Shown here: piece by piece, positions 6,878 through 15,395 of the stretch
Layout of the letters: each line of letters opens with the position of its first letter
Numbering within the stretch: position 1 is the first letter of the stretch
DNA from: an uncultured bacterium
GTDB lineage: Bacteria > Verrucomicrobiota > Lentisphaeria > Oligosphaerales > Oligosphaeraceae
Assembly: GCA_902776645.1 (NCBI GenBank)
Contig: CACYQT010000070.1
Span: 1 to 33,713 of the forward strand
DNA: 33,713 nt
Direction: 5' to 3'
Made by a program: the position numbers and the translations under genes
The notes under the pieces: model-generated
Seen by the model: the letters and a program-made list of their open reading frames with translations, nothing else
The model's database searches: none
What the model was told of the DNA's origin: nothing

Positions 6878-7585
6878 ATGTCATTCAAAAATAAAATTGT
6901 CGTCATTACTGGCGGAGGGCACGGAATCGGAAAATGCTGCGCGGAATGCTTTTCGCGCGAAGGCGCCATCGTCCATGTGATCGACGTCAAGGCGGGGCCA
7001 TGGTTTGTCGGCGACATCGCGGAAAAGGATACGCTTGAACGCTTTGCGGCAGATGTTTTGGAGAAAAGCGGGCATGTCGATGTTCTCGTCAACAACGCCC
7101 CGCCGCTTTTCAAAGGCATCGATGAATGCACATATGAGGAGTTCATGCACGCGCAGGCGGTAGGCGTGGCCGCGCCGTTCTATCTTGCGAAATTGTTCAA
7201 AGACCATTTCGGCGAAGGCGCGTCCATCATCAACATTTCGTCGTCACGGGACAGGATGAGCCAGCCGCAATCGGAAAGCTACACGGCGGCGAAAGGCGGC
7301 ATCGCCGCATTGACGCATGGGCTTGCCGCGAGCCTTGCCGGAAAAGTTCGCGTCAATTCCATTTCTCCAGGCTGGATCGACACATCATACAAAACTTACG
7401 ACGGTCCGGACGCCACGCAGCATTTCGCGGGACGCGTCGGCAACCCGCTGGACATCGCCAACATGGTCCTCTATCTCGCGTCGGACAAGGCCGGATTCAT
7501 CACGGGGGAAAACATCTGCATCGACGGCGGCATGACGCGGAACATGATCTACACAGGCGATTTCGGGTGGAAACTTGAACCATGA
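6878..7585 (+). CDS. Short-chain dehydrogenase/reductase (SDR)
   Basis: 235 residues. ATG 6878 is preceded by AAGGA (6866-6870) at good spacing; ATG 6863, overlapping the Nudix stop, is an alternative. Classical SDR: cofactor loop TGGGHGIG (residues 11-18), the NNA motif (here NNAPP rather than NNAG), ISSS around Ser121-123, the catalytic Tyr135 and Lys139 in YTAAK, then NSISPGWIDTS and a C-terminal ENICIDGGMTRNM. It should be an NAD(P)-dependent oxidoreductase of a small alcohol or carbonyl; the substrate is not recognisable. The stop overlaps the GNAT start by ATGA (7582-7585). Confidence 0.92.
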   Translation: MSFKNKIVVITGGGHGIGKCCAECFSREGAIVHVIDVKAGPWFVGDIAEKDTLERFAADVLEKSGHVDVLVNNAPPLFKGIDECTYEEFMHAQAVGVAAPFYLAKLFKDHFGEGASIINISSSRDRMSQPQSESYTAAKGGIAALTHGLAASLAGKVRVNSISPGWIDTSYKTYDGPDATQHFAGRVGNPLDIANMVLYLASDKAGFITGENICIDGGMTRNMIYTGDFGWKLEP

Positions 7586-8088
7586 AACAGAACGGAACAG
7601 ATATGACAGACAACGCGACAACCATTCGTTATGCAACCGAACAAGACGTGCCGTTCATCAAGGCGTGCATCCATGAACTGGCGGTTTATGAACGCTCCGC
7701 GGAAAAGGATGAATCGACGGAGGACATGCTGCGCGAAAACATCTTTGTAAAAGGCTTCGCGAAAGTGCTGATTGCCGAATACAATGGCGAAAAGGTTGGC
7801 TACGCCTTGTGGTTCAACAACTTCTCCACGTGGCTGGCGCGGCCGGGCATCTATCTTGAAGATCTGTATGTCCGCCCGCAGTTCCGTCACAAAGGCGTCG
7901 GGAAGGCGCTTCTCAAACGGCTGGCCGAAATCACCGTGGAAAACGGCTGGGGGCGGCTTGAATGGAGCTGCCTGAAATGGAACACGCCCAGCCTTGATTT
8001 CTATGAGTCGCTCGGCGCCAACAGGTTGGACGAATGGGTGACGTTGCGGATGGATGGTGAAAAACTGAAGGAATTCGGCGGCAAATGA
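7582..8088 (+). CDS. GNAT N-acetyltransferase (SSAT/thialysine type)
   Basis: 168 residues. The acetyl-CoA-binding motif A is YLEDLYVRPQFRHKGVGKAL (R/Q-x-x-G-x-G/A form), followed by GWGRLEWSCLKWNTPSLDFY and a C-terminal LGANRLDEWVTLRM. That series is characteristic of the spermidine/spermine or thialysine acetyltransferase branch of GNATs, which acetylate small amines. ATG 7603 (MTDNATT) is a possible internal start; 7582 overlaps the SDR stop as ATGA, suggesting coupling. Cytoplasmic. Function as amine detoxification is a family-based inference. Confidence 0.9.
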   Translation: MKQNGTDMTDNATTIRYATEQDVPFIKACIHELAVYERSAEKDESTEDMLRENIFVKGFAKVLIAEYNGEKVGYALWFNNFSTWLARPGIYLEDLYVRPQFRHKGVGKALLKRLAEITVENGWGRLEWSCLKWNTPSLDFYESLGANRLDEWVTLRMDGEKLKEFGGK

Positions 8089-8121
8089 ACAGTTGACCGG
8101 CCTGAAACGACTGGCGGTTTT

Positions 8122-8853
8122 ATGGACAAGCAGGAAACCATCGTATATGAACTGAAAGGCCTTCGCCGATACTCGAAGGACGGCCATTTCGTCGATTTGC
8201 CGGCGGACTGGGAGTTCGTCCCGTCGGGCGATCCCGCGCTGACGCGGCGGCTCAAAGCCACGGCTCCCGACTATTGGATCGTGAAGCGGAAGGTCGGAAA
8301 CAAGGAGTTCGGCGTGGGGCTTTGCGTGCCGAAAGGGCTTGCGGACGGCATCACGGAACAGCTCAAGGCGGAGCGCGAAACGCCTGAATACCAACGGAAA
8401 CTGGAGGCGGGGCGCAGACGGCGCGAAAAGGAGCAGGAGGAATATCAGGAGGATTTCGAACAAGCCGTGCTGCAGTTTCTCGACTTCCACAGCCGCTATC
8501 GCGAACTGGCGGCTAAATTGGCCAAGACCATTACGGAATTCACCACGCCCGTCGGCAGCGGCACGGTGGCGCGGACGCAGCGCATACCAATTGAACAGCG
8601 GGCCCGCGCGGCGGTCATCGCATGGATGCGCCACAACACGACCGACTACGACCACCGCTATATTCCGCATGTCGCGGGAAAGCGCCGCGAAGTGCGGCGC
8701 GATCTCGCCCATGAGTCTCTCGCCCTGCTGGAGGCTTATCGCCGTGGCGACGACGTGCCGGCGGACTGCCCCCTGCAACGCGCCCTGAACGTGGCGAAGC
8801 AGGAGAAGCCACGCAAGTCCAACGTCCCGAAAGACAACGGCTTCTGGCTGTGA
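8122..8853 (+). CDS. DUF2293-like protein
   Basis: 243 residues, no signal or membrane segment. N-terminal 90 residues describe an unrecognised small domain (WEFVPSGDPALTRRL, VGLCVPKGLADGI). A basic/acidic helix (about 85-115) follows, and residues about 160-205 contain RARAAVIAWMRHNTTDYD, the signature of DUF2293, a family associated in annotations with RNA- or nucleic-acid-related proteins but without a firm function. Last gene of the forward run; it converges on the lyase gene with 24 bp between the two stops. Those 24 bp contain an imperfect inverted repeat (gacgga 8852-8857, tccgtc 8872-8877). Confidence 0.75.
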   Translation: MDKQETIVYELKGLRRYSKDGHFVDLPADWEFVPSGDPALTRRLKATAPDYWIVKRKVGNKEFGVGLCVPKGLADGITEQLKAERETPEYQRKLEAGRRRREKEQEEYQEDFEQAVLQFLDFHSRYRELAAKLAKTITEFTTPVGSGTVARTQRIPIEQRARAAVIAWMRHNTTDYDHRYIPHVAGKRREVRRDLAHESLALLEAYRRGDDVPADCPLQRALNVAKQEKPRKSNVPKDNGFWL

Positions 8854-8877
8854 CGGAAGCCGCCGCCTTCGTCCGTC

Positions 8878-11394
8878 TTATTCCACGAAGGAGTAGTTCA
8901 GCTGCTCCCGCTCCATGGCGATTTTCATCACGCGGCCGTCCGCGAAAGCCACTTCGGCCGATTTGTCCGACAACTGTTTCACGCTCTTGACGGGCGACTC
9001 TTCGCCGGGCTCCAGAATGACGAACATCGTCAGGAAACGGCGCACGCCGTTTCCGCTGACAGTGTGGCAGATCGTCGCGGCGGGGCGATACGGTCCCGCA
9101 TCCTTGATGACATACCAGCCAAGTACTTCCGGCTCAACTTGTTGGGACACCCAGCGGTTCTCCAGGCCGTTCGTCAGCAACGGCACGACCACCAGATTCT
9201 TCCGGTTCTCCAGCGTCGTCGCCAACGCGGGATGATCCGCCACGACTTCCTTCAGCTGCGTGCAGTTGACATTCCAACGCGCCTGATACGTGTGGTTTGC
9301 GTCATCGTTCGGCTCCAGCGTATCCGCCACGAGCACGATTCCGGGCTTGAGGAAAAGAACCTGCCGCGTCTGCGCCGCTACCAAATCATCGACTTTGCCG
9401 AAGCCCTGGTTGTAAGTGCCGCAGGCGTAGTCGTATTCATCCATCGAAATCCAATGCGCGTCAATCGGTTCGGACACGATTCTGTTCTTCGGATCGCGAT
9501 GGTCGCGAGCCTGCCCTTTGCCATCGACGAGAATTGTGTTGTGGCCATAGGCGGATGTCGCGTATCTGCGGAACGCAGACGATTCATAGCAGCCGCCGCC
9601 GTCGTCGAACAGAATGTCCTGTCCGCCCGCCCAGATCGACAGGCTGAGCTTGTCCTGATGGACATGCGCGTTGCCGAGCGGGCCGACGTCGAAACTAACG
9701 TAATTCGCGTTGCGAGACCAACTTGAGCGCATCGCCGTGTAGCCCGCCCACGGCAGGAAGCATGATTTGTACGGCGGCTCCTTCCCTTCCTTTCCATCCG
9801 TCGCGATCCAGCGGAACGTCAAATTTTCAGGGAAATACGACATGGCGCGGCGTGCGGAACCGACGACATTGACGCCCCATGAATCGTTGTATCGCGGCAT
9901 GTCGCGGTTCGGCGTCGCCAGCTTGATGTTGTATTCGAAAGCTTTCTCCAAAAACGTGACGAAATCCTCCGGCAATTCATCCAAGTGCTTGGTGCGCAAC
10001 GCAGAATCGGCGATGGCCATGATATTTCCAAGAGCCACCTGATGATAACCGGGCGTCAGTTCGTACTGTGCGCCGTCCGGCAGGAACTGCCCTTTCATGC
10101 TCTTGTAGATGCGGTCCATCGCGTCCATCCGCGCCGCCTTTGATTCCTTTAATTCAGGGAACAGCGACGCGAACGTATAGACGCCGTTCATCTCCATCGT
10201 CAGCCAGTTGCCGCCCGTCGGATATTTGCGCAAATGGCGCATCTGTTCAAGGGACGACCGCAAGAAAAGAATCAGATCCGCATCCGTAAAGCTCGGTGAA
10301 TGAAGGAAATAATGATATGCGTCCGGCCATGAGCCGCCCAGGCGGATGCCGCATTCGATCGTCCGCCAGGAGGATTTCGCGTAATTGCCCGAATCATCGG
10401 GTTCAATGCATTGCTTCGTCCATGAACGCAGATGCTTGACGAACGTCTTGGCGTAGATTTCGTCCTGCGTCGCCCAATACGTCTGGCCGAGATTGTGCCA
10501 GAAGCCCATGCGGTTCAGCTGCCACTGCCATTCGTTGTTGTTCGGCAGCTTCGGATCGGCGAACGTGTGGTTGTAGAGCCAGTCGATGTCGCCGTTCGGA
10601 TAGGTGTAATCGACGCATACTTCGGTCATTCCGCCGGCGACCGTCCTGTCGGCCGCCGCCTTGTTGTGGCGGACGTTGCGGTTGATCTGATGCGGATCAA
10701 AATGCCATGGGACGGACGTGCGGTTGCGGAAATACGCCGCCGTCAGCTTACGCGTCTCGTCGACATCCTTCTTCGCCCATGCCTTGCCGGCCTCTTCCAG
10801 CCCCGGATTGCCGAAATCCAATGCGTCGAAAAATTCTTCTTCCGTCATCATATACTCCTCTGAATCAATAAACGATATGTCTCCGAAATGGATGACCGCC
10901 CGTGGGTCAGGCGTGTAATCCCAGCCTTGCGCGATGAACTGCACGCTGTTTATCTTGTCGTATCCCAACGGGTTGCGGGCAGGACCGATCTTTCTCAACG
11001 GGATGCGGAACTCCTTCCAGCCCTCCCAGTTGATGGGGAAACGCAAATGATAGTAGTCATGGCCGCCTGACGCGGGATCATCGCTGTCCAGCATGATGAT
11101 GAAACCGGAGCCCGTCTTCACGGCGGAATGCATGAACAACCGCACATGGGTATGGGTCGACCAGTCCGTCGGCGCCTTCGGCAGGCGGATGCTGACCATC
11201 TTCGCATGCTCCCAGCAGGCCGTCGGGCGATTGTTCCACGTCAAGGCGTCGTCAATGCGCATGTTCTTGTCCCATTCGTCCGCCTTGTCGCAATGGACGA
11301 CGACTTTTTCGTTCTTCCATTCCACATGCGTCGCCGCCTTCGCGCCGACCGCCATTATCATCGCCGCCATGATTCCAGAGATTGCCCGGTTCAT
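8878..11394 (-). CDS. Secreted heparinase II/III-like polysaccharide lyase
   Basis: 838 residues with a signal peptide (about 1-20, cut after GAKA). Residues 21-175 look like a beta-sandwich carbohydrate-binding domain (VRLFMHSAVKTGSGF, FGDISFID). Residues about 235-520 fit the alpha/alpha-toroid of heparinase/alginate lyases (RNVRHNKAAA, GGSWPDAYHYF, GGNWLTMEMNG, LTPGYHQVALGN). Residues about 560-700 are the heparinase II/III beta-domain: VGPLGNAHVHQDKLSLSI, DDGGGCYESS, YGHNTILVDGKGQ. Such enzymes cleave uronic-acid-containing polysaccharides by beta-elimination; the target (alginate, heparan-type or other) cannot be told. Last gene of a three-gene operon, 25 bp after the ATP-grasp gene; AAGGAGG-like sequence lies just upstream of the ATG. 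Confidence 0.9.
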   Translation of the reverse strand: MNRAISGIMAAMIMAVGAKAATHVEWKNEKVVVHCDKADEWDKNMRIDDALTWNNRPTACWEHAKMVSIRLPKAPTDWSTHTHVRLFMHSAVKTGSGFIIMLDSDDPASGGHDYYHLRFPINWEGWKEFRIPLRKIGPARNPLGYDKINSVQFIAQGWDYTPDPRAVIHFGDISFIDSEEYMMTEEEFFDALDFGNPGLEEAGKAWAKKDVDETRKLTAAYFRNRTSVPWHFDPHQINRNVRHNKAAADRTVAGGMTEVCVDYTYPNGDIDWLYNHTFADPKLPNNNEWQWQLNRMGFWHNLGQTYWATQDEIYAKTFVKHLRSWTKQCIEPDDSGNYAKSSWRTIECGIRLGGSWPDAYHYFLHSPSFTDADLILFLRSSLEQMRHLRKYPTGGNWLTMEMNGVYTFASLFPELKESKAARMDAMDRIYKSMKGQFLPDGAQYELTPGYHQVALGNIMAIADSALRTKHLDELPEDFVTFLEKAFEYNIKLATPNRDMPRYNDSWGVNVVGSARRAMSYFPENLTFRWIATDGKEGKEPPYKSCFLPWAGYTAMRSSWSRNANYVSFDVGPLGNAHVHQDKLSLSIWAGGQDILFDDGGGCYESSAFRRYATSAYGHNTILVDGKGQARDHRDPKNRIVSEPIDAHWISMDEYDYACGTYNQGFGKVDDLVAAQTRQVLFLKPGIVLVADTLEPNDDANHTYQARWNVNCTQLKEVVADHPALATTLENRKNLVVVPLLTNGLENRWVSQQVEPEVLGWYVIKDAGPYRPAATICHTVSGNGVRRFLTMFVILEPGEESPVKSVKQLSDKSAEVAFADGRVMKIAMEREQLNYSFVE

Positions 11395-11419
11395 CTTCGC
11401 CCTCCTTGTGACTTTCGCT

Positions 11420-12511
11420 TCATGAAATCAGTTTGTCAATCGTTTCAAGCAACTTGTCGACGTCCTTCCCGAACAGCGGGCCGTTGACCCATTGGTAGTA
11501 AAGGATGCCCGGACGCATCAAGTTGTACTCCATGATGGCCGGTTCGCCATCCTCCGCGACCACCATGTCCCACGCCACGAAACGGCACATCGGCATCCGC
11601 TCATGGCACTTCAACGCCAGTTCGCACATGCCTTTATAGTTTGGAATGCGCTTTCCTCCAAAAACATAGCCATTCGTACACTGTTTCACGGCCTTGCCGC
11701 ACGTCTGGTAGCCGACGTCGCGAATCGCGCCGTCGTCCGTCACGCCGAGAATCGCGTTGCCCGTGCCGTCCTTCGTCGGGCTGTAGTCTGTCAGGGCGCC
11801 GACGTTGCCGACACGCAGGCCGGCCATCAGAACCTCCGGCCTGTCATGGATGAACAGCGTCATCAGCCGGACGACGTTTACGGACGATTCATTGAAGGCG
11901 GCCATCTCCGCGCTCTGACGGAACACCTCCTGCACAATGAAATTGTATTTGAAAATTTTCACGACATCCGCCAGGCCGCCCGTCATTTTCTGCACATGGT
12001 TGCCGAAGCCGCTGTCCAACGACGGCTTCACGATATATTCCCCAAAGGCACGGAGCTTCGCGTCGGCCTCCTTCTCAGTCAGCATATTGTAGGACGCGTC
12101 GTAATAATGGCCGCTGATATTCCGAAGGATGCATTTCGGGAAACGCGCGTTCGGCAAATAGGTCTCAAAATAATTCTTGTCCTTCCATGAATCGACAAAA
12201 ATCCTCAGGTTCATGCGCGGATTGACGAGCAGGCGGAAAAATGTCTCCGGCATGACGGTCGGTTCGAAAACGCCTGTCGCCGAATAAACCAGTTCATGGG
12301 TATCGTATGTATACCGCCCCGACCGCAAGTGCCGATACTGGCCGTAGATTTCATCGACCTGCGCACGTTGCTCCGCGTCCAGCCGGCGAACCTGCACGCC
12401 GTTCTTCTCCATCAGCTCGAAGTAATGGTCGTTGTCTTTCTTCACACGATTCCGAATCGCCCGCCGTGCCAGCCAGTAGCCCCACGATTTCTGTATCTTC
12501 GCAAAATTCAT
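11420..12511 (-). CDS. Sugar-transfer-associated ATP-grasp protein
   Basis: 363 residues. On the minus strand an AAGGAG (12519-12524) sits 7 nt before the ATG at 12511, so this start is preferred over TTG 12517. The sequence fits the ATPgrasp_ST family: GEYIVKPSLDSGFG (ATP-binding Lys region), FIVQEVFRQS, NESSVNVVRLMTL, and VAWDMVVAEDGEPAIMEYN with the metal-binding Glu/Asn. Members occur in polysaccharide synthesis loci and are thought to ligate an amino acid or related acid to a sugar or cell-envelope component; the substrate here is unknown. No signal peptide. Its ribosome binding site overlaps the stop of the SGNH gene, indicating tight coupling. Confidence 0.85.
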   Translation of the reverse strand: MNFAKIQKSWGYWLARRAIRNRVKKDNDHYFELMEKNGVQVRRLDAEQRAQVDEIYGQYRHLRSGRYTYDTHELVYSATGVFEPTVMPETFFRLLVNPRMNLRIFVDSWKDKNYFETYLPNARFPKCILRNISGHYYDASYNMLTEKEADAKLRAFGEYIVKPSLDSGFGNHVQKMTGGLADVVKIFKYNFIVQEVFRQSAEMAAFNESSVNVVRLMTLFIHDRPEVLMAGLRVGNVGALTDYSPTKDGTGNAILGVTDDGAIRDVGYQTCGKAVKQCTNGYVFGGKRIPNYKGMCELALKCHERMPMCRFVAWDMVVAEDGEPAIMEYNLMRPGILYYQWVNGPLFGKDVDKLLETIDKLIS

Positions 12512-12522
12512 GATCAATCTCC

Positions 12523-13218
12523 TTACTTTCCTGACGCGAATCCGCCCGCCTTGCGGATGGCGTCAGCGACGGCCTTGCCCAGCAGCTCGTAGCCTTTCCC
12601 GTTGAAGTGGTAGGCGTCGCCTTTGTTGTCCGACCGGATGTCGTCCGAATTGTTCTGGCTCCAGACGACGCCCCACAGGTCGTCGATTTCGATTCCGAAA
12701 TCCGCCATCACCTTGTCCGCCACTTTGTTGCGGCGTTCCAGGAAGGCGTTTTCCTTTCGGTCCATGCCGCCGCGCATCGGCGTGATGCGGCCCCACACGA
12801 GCTTCGCGTCGCCCGCCAGTTTCTTCACCTCCGTCACATACGCCCGCAGATAGCCTTCGTATTCCTCCTCCTTGATGCGGAAGCCGTGCAGGCCATGGTT
12901 GAAATGGATGACCTTGTACTTGTATTCGCTCAGCATGTAGCGCATCTCCTTCAACAGCGCGGGATCCTTCACATTCTTGGAACTGACATATTTGTCGACC
13001 AGCGCCACATCGGCCAGCAGCTTGTAGACGACGCCGCTACAACCGTTGGTGATCGAATCGCCCACGATCAGCACGCGCGGCTTCGACGGATCATGCGCGT
13101 CGTTCCACCAGAAATCCGCCCATTCGTATTTTTCACGGTTGGAATAATCCACGCCATCGGCAAACGCGGCGGACGCCACGCACAACATCGCAATTGACAA
13201 ATTCTTCAGCATCTTCAT
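12523..13218 (-). CDS. Secreted SGNH/GDSL-type hydrolase
   Basis: 231 residues with a signal peptide (about 1-20, AAFA/D). Block I is VLIVGDSITNG with nucleophile Ser55; block III is probably the HFNHGLHG segment; block V is DAYHF with Asp201 and His204 completing the triad. Size and order fit carbohydrate esterases or small lipases of the SGNH superfamily, for example polysaccharide deacetylases. First gene of the minus operon; a GAAGGA lies 8 nt before ATG 13218. With the lyase two genes on, removal of acyl groups before cleavage is a reasonable but unproven role. Confidence 0.88.
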   Translation of the reverse strand: MKMLKNLSIAMLCVASAAFADGVDYSNREKYEWADFWWNDAHDPSKPRVLIVGDSITNGCSGVVYKLLADVALVDKYVSSKNVKDPALLKEMRYMLSEYKYKVIHFNHGLHGFRIKEEEYEGYLRAYVTEVKKLAGDAKLVWGRITPMRGGMDRKENAFLERRNKVADKVMADFGIEIDDLWGVVWSQNNSDDIRSDNKGDAYHFNGKGYELLGKAVADAIRKAGGFASGK

Positions 13219-13367
13219 CGTTTTTCCTTCATCATGTCCGGGCGGTCGCCCAAGACGGGAACTTTAATTGAACTTTTCACATATAATTTACTTGCATTTG
13301 TCATTTTGTACTATATTATGGTAAAGATTTCTGTAAAAAACTTCACCGTGAACAACAAAAAGACACC
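13219..13367. promoter_or_regulatory. Divergent promoter region
   Basis: This AT-rich 149-bp gap separates the minus operon from the plus-strand quinone oxidoreductase. For the plus strand, TTGCAT (13292-13297) and TATTAT (13314-13319) are spaced 16 bp; tatata-type sequences on the opposite strand could serve the SGNH operon. The sites overlap in the same 60 bp. Boxes are inferred by eye only. Confidence 0.4.
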
Positions 13368-14330
13368 ATGCACGTAATCAAAATCAACGACGATCAAAGC
13401 CTCTCGTGGATCGAAGTGCCCGATCCCGTGATGCACGACAACGAAGTTCTCATCAACATCAAATGCGCCGCCATGAACCGCGCGGATCTTCTCCAGCGGG
13501 CAGGAAACTACCCGCCGCCGCCCGGATCGCCGGAATGGATGGGGCTGGAAGTCTCCGGCATCGTGGAAGCCGTCGGCGAAAAGGCTGTCGGCGGATGGAA
13601 GGTCGGCGACGCGGTCTGCGCGCTTCTCGGCGGCGGCGGCTATGCGGAAAAAGTCGCCGTTGACGGCTCCATGCTGCTGCCTGTTCCGAAAGGCGTCTCG
13701 ATGATCGAGGCGGCCGCCCTGCCGGAAGTCTATGCCACAAGCTTCCTGAACCTCCAGTTCGAAGCGGGCATCAAGGCGGGCGACACCGTCTTCATCCAGG
13801 CGGGGGCCAGCGGCCTCGGCATCGCCGCCACGCAACTCGCAAAAGCCTGGGGCGCAAAGGTCATCACAACCGTCAGCAACGACCGCAAGGCGGAGGCCTC
13901 CCGCAAAGTCGGAGCGGACATCGTCGTCAACCGCAAGACGGAGGACGTCGGCGCCGTTCTGGACGCGAATCCGCCGAACATCGTGCTCGACTGCGTCGGC
14001 GGCGAAGGCCTCGGCAAATATTTCAACAAAATGGCGCACGGCGGCCGCTGGATTCTCATCGCCACGCTCGGCGGCGGCGAAACGACCATCGACCTGCGCA
14101 AAACGCTCACGAAGAACCTCCGCCTCATCGGCAGCACGCTTCGCAGCCGCCCGCCGGCGATGAAGGCATGGGTGCTCGGCCAGCTGCGCGAAAAGGTCTG
14201 GCCGCTCGTCGAATCCGGGCAGATCCGCCCCGTCATCTACGCCACCTACCCGTTGCGGGAGGCGGCCGCCGCCCAGCAGATCATGCTGAACCAGGAGAAC
14301 ATCGGAAAAATCGTTCTGACCGTCGATTAA
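13368..14330 (+). CDS. NAD(P)H quinone oxidoreductase, PIG3/zeta-crystallin type
   Basis: 320 residues of the zinc-free MDR superfamily. The N-terminal GroES-like part carries MNRADLLQRAGNYPPPPG and GLEVSGIVEAVG, characteristic of the PIG3 quinone-oxidoreductase group. The nucleotide-binding Rossmann part has IQAGASGLGIAATQLAKAWG, then NRKTEDVGA, DCVGGEG and a C-terminal IRPVIYATYPLREAAAA. No structural-zinc Cys cluster is visible. It likely reduces quinones or alpha,beta-unsaturated carbonyls with NADPH. Cytoplasmic; no clear ribosome binding site before the ATG. Fits the redox/detoxification theme of the earlier cluster but is separated from it by the minus operon. Confidence 0.92.
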   Translation: MHVIKINDDQSLSWIEVPDPVMHDNEVLINIKCAAMNRADLLQRAGNYPPPPGSPEWMGLEVSGIVEAVGEKAVGGWKVGDAVCALLGGGGYAEKVAVDGSMLLPVPKGVSMIEAAALPEVYATSFLNLQFEAGIKAGDTVFIQAGASGLGIAATQLAKAWGAKVITTVSNDRKAEASRKVGADIVVNRKTEDVGAVLDANPPNIVLDCVGGEGLGKYFNKMAHGGRWILIATLGGGETTIDLRKTLTKNLRLIGSTLRSRPPAMKAWVLGQLREKVWPLVESGQIRPVIYATYPLREAAAAQQIMLNQENIGKIVLTVD

Positions 14331-14378
14331 TCCATCATCGTCTGAAACAAGAAATCATATAAAACCACAGGAAACACC

Positions 14379-15368
14379 ATGCGCAAACTGTCCATCCTTC
14401 TCGCATTCTTCACCTTCGCGCTAATCGCCCAAGAGGCGCCAAAACCGCAGGAAGCCGCAAAACCAGCGGAAGCGAAACCAGCGGAAGCGAAACCAGCGGA
14501 AGCCGCGAAACCGCAGGAAACGAAACCGCAGCCGCCACCGCCGCCCGTCGTCAAGGAAGTCATTTTTGACCAAAACGTTCCGAAAGAAGCCGACAGCATC
14601 CGCATCTGCTCCTTCAACATCCGCACGCGCGGCGACAAGGCGCCAAACGACTGGCAGACACGCATTTCCCGCATCCACGCCATTCTTGAAAAATATGAAC
14701 TGGACTCCATTGGCGTGCAGGAACTGACAACGCAGCAGAAAAACGCCCTGATGGCCAAAGCCACCGCATACGCGGCCGTCGGCGTCGGCCGCGAGCCGAA
14801 CAAAGGCGGCGAACATTGCTGCGTCATCTACCGCAAAGACCGCTTCGACTGCCTGGACGCGGGCACGTTCTGGCTCTCCACGACGCCGGACGTCGTCGGT
14901 TCCCACTCCTGGAAGACGGCCTGCCGCCGCATCTGCACATGGGCCAAACTGAAGGACAAGAAGACCGGAAAGGAATTCGTCCATTTCAACACGCATCTGG
15001 ACCACAGGAGCGAAGAGGCCCGCCGCAATGGTGCCGCCCTCATCATGTCCCGCATGGACGACATCGCCAAAGGCCTCCCCTGCTTCCTCACGGGCGACAT
15101 GAACTGCCGCATCAACACCCCCTCCATCCAGTCCTTCCTCGCCAAGATGAAAAACACGAAGGACGCCAGCGAGACGCCCCACATGGGTTCGTTCCAGACG
15201 TTCCACGCCTACCGCTACAATCCCGAAAAGCCGTCCAAAGGCGAAATCGACTTCATCTTCTTCAACGGCGACATGCGCGTCCTCAAACATGCCACCATCA
15301 ACGACCACAACGGCAACGAATATCCTTCGGACCATTTCCCCGTCATGGCGGAAATCATCTTGAAATAA
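14379..15368 (+). CDS. Secreted endonuclease/exonuclease/phosphatase-fold protein (paralogue 1)
   Basis: 329 residues. A signal peptide of about 18 residues is followed by an Ala/Lys/Pro/Glu linker (about 20-60) with EAKPA repeats. The EEP domain then runs to the end: RICSFNIRT (Asn), IGVQEL (metal Glu), FNTHLDH (catalytic His/Asp), FLTGDMNC (Asp/Asn) and YPSDHFPV (Asp-His). These positions match Mg-dependent phosphoesterases of the DNase I/sphingomyelinase fold; the substrate may be nucleic acid, a phosphoinositide-like compound or another phosphoester. Export and the flexible linker suggest action outside the inner membrane. A close paralogue follows 27 bp downstream. Confidence 0.9.
   Translation: MRKLSILLAFFTFALIAQEAPKPQEAAKPAEAKPAEAKPAEAAKPQETKPQPPPPPVVKEVIFDQNVPKEADSIRICSFNIRTRGDKAPNDWQTRISRIHAILEKYELDSIGVQELTTQQKNALMAKATAYAAVGVGREPNKGGEHCCVIYRKDRFDCLDAGTFWLSTTPDVVGSHSWKTACRRICTWAKLKDKKTGKEFVHFNTHLDHRSEEARRNGAALIMSRMDDIAKGLPCFLTGDMNCRINTPSIQSFLAKMKNTKDASETPHMGSFQTFHAYRYNPEKPSKGEIDFIFFNGDMRVLKHATINDHNGNEYPSDHFPVMAEIILK
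14461..14505 (+). repeat. 15-bp coding repeat (EAKPA linker)
   Basis: Two exact 15-bp units (aaccagcggaagcga at 14461 and 14476) and a third diverging at its end encode repeated Ala-Glu-Ala-Lys-Pro in the linker of the exported phosphoesterase. In-frame, so linker length could change by slippage without breaking the gene. Paralogue 2 lacks the linker. Confidence 0.8.
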
Positions 15369-15395
15369 CACGTCAAACAGTTTGAAATAAACATC

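Noticed and set aside
7549..8778. Long minus-strand frame opposite the GNAT and DUF2293 genes
   Set aside because: Shadow of well-supported plus-strand genes; no family motifs.
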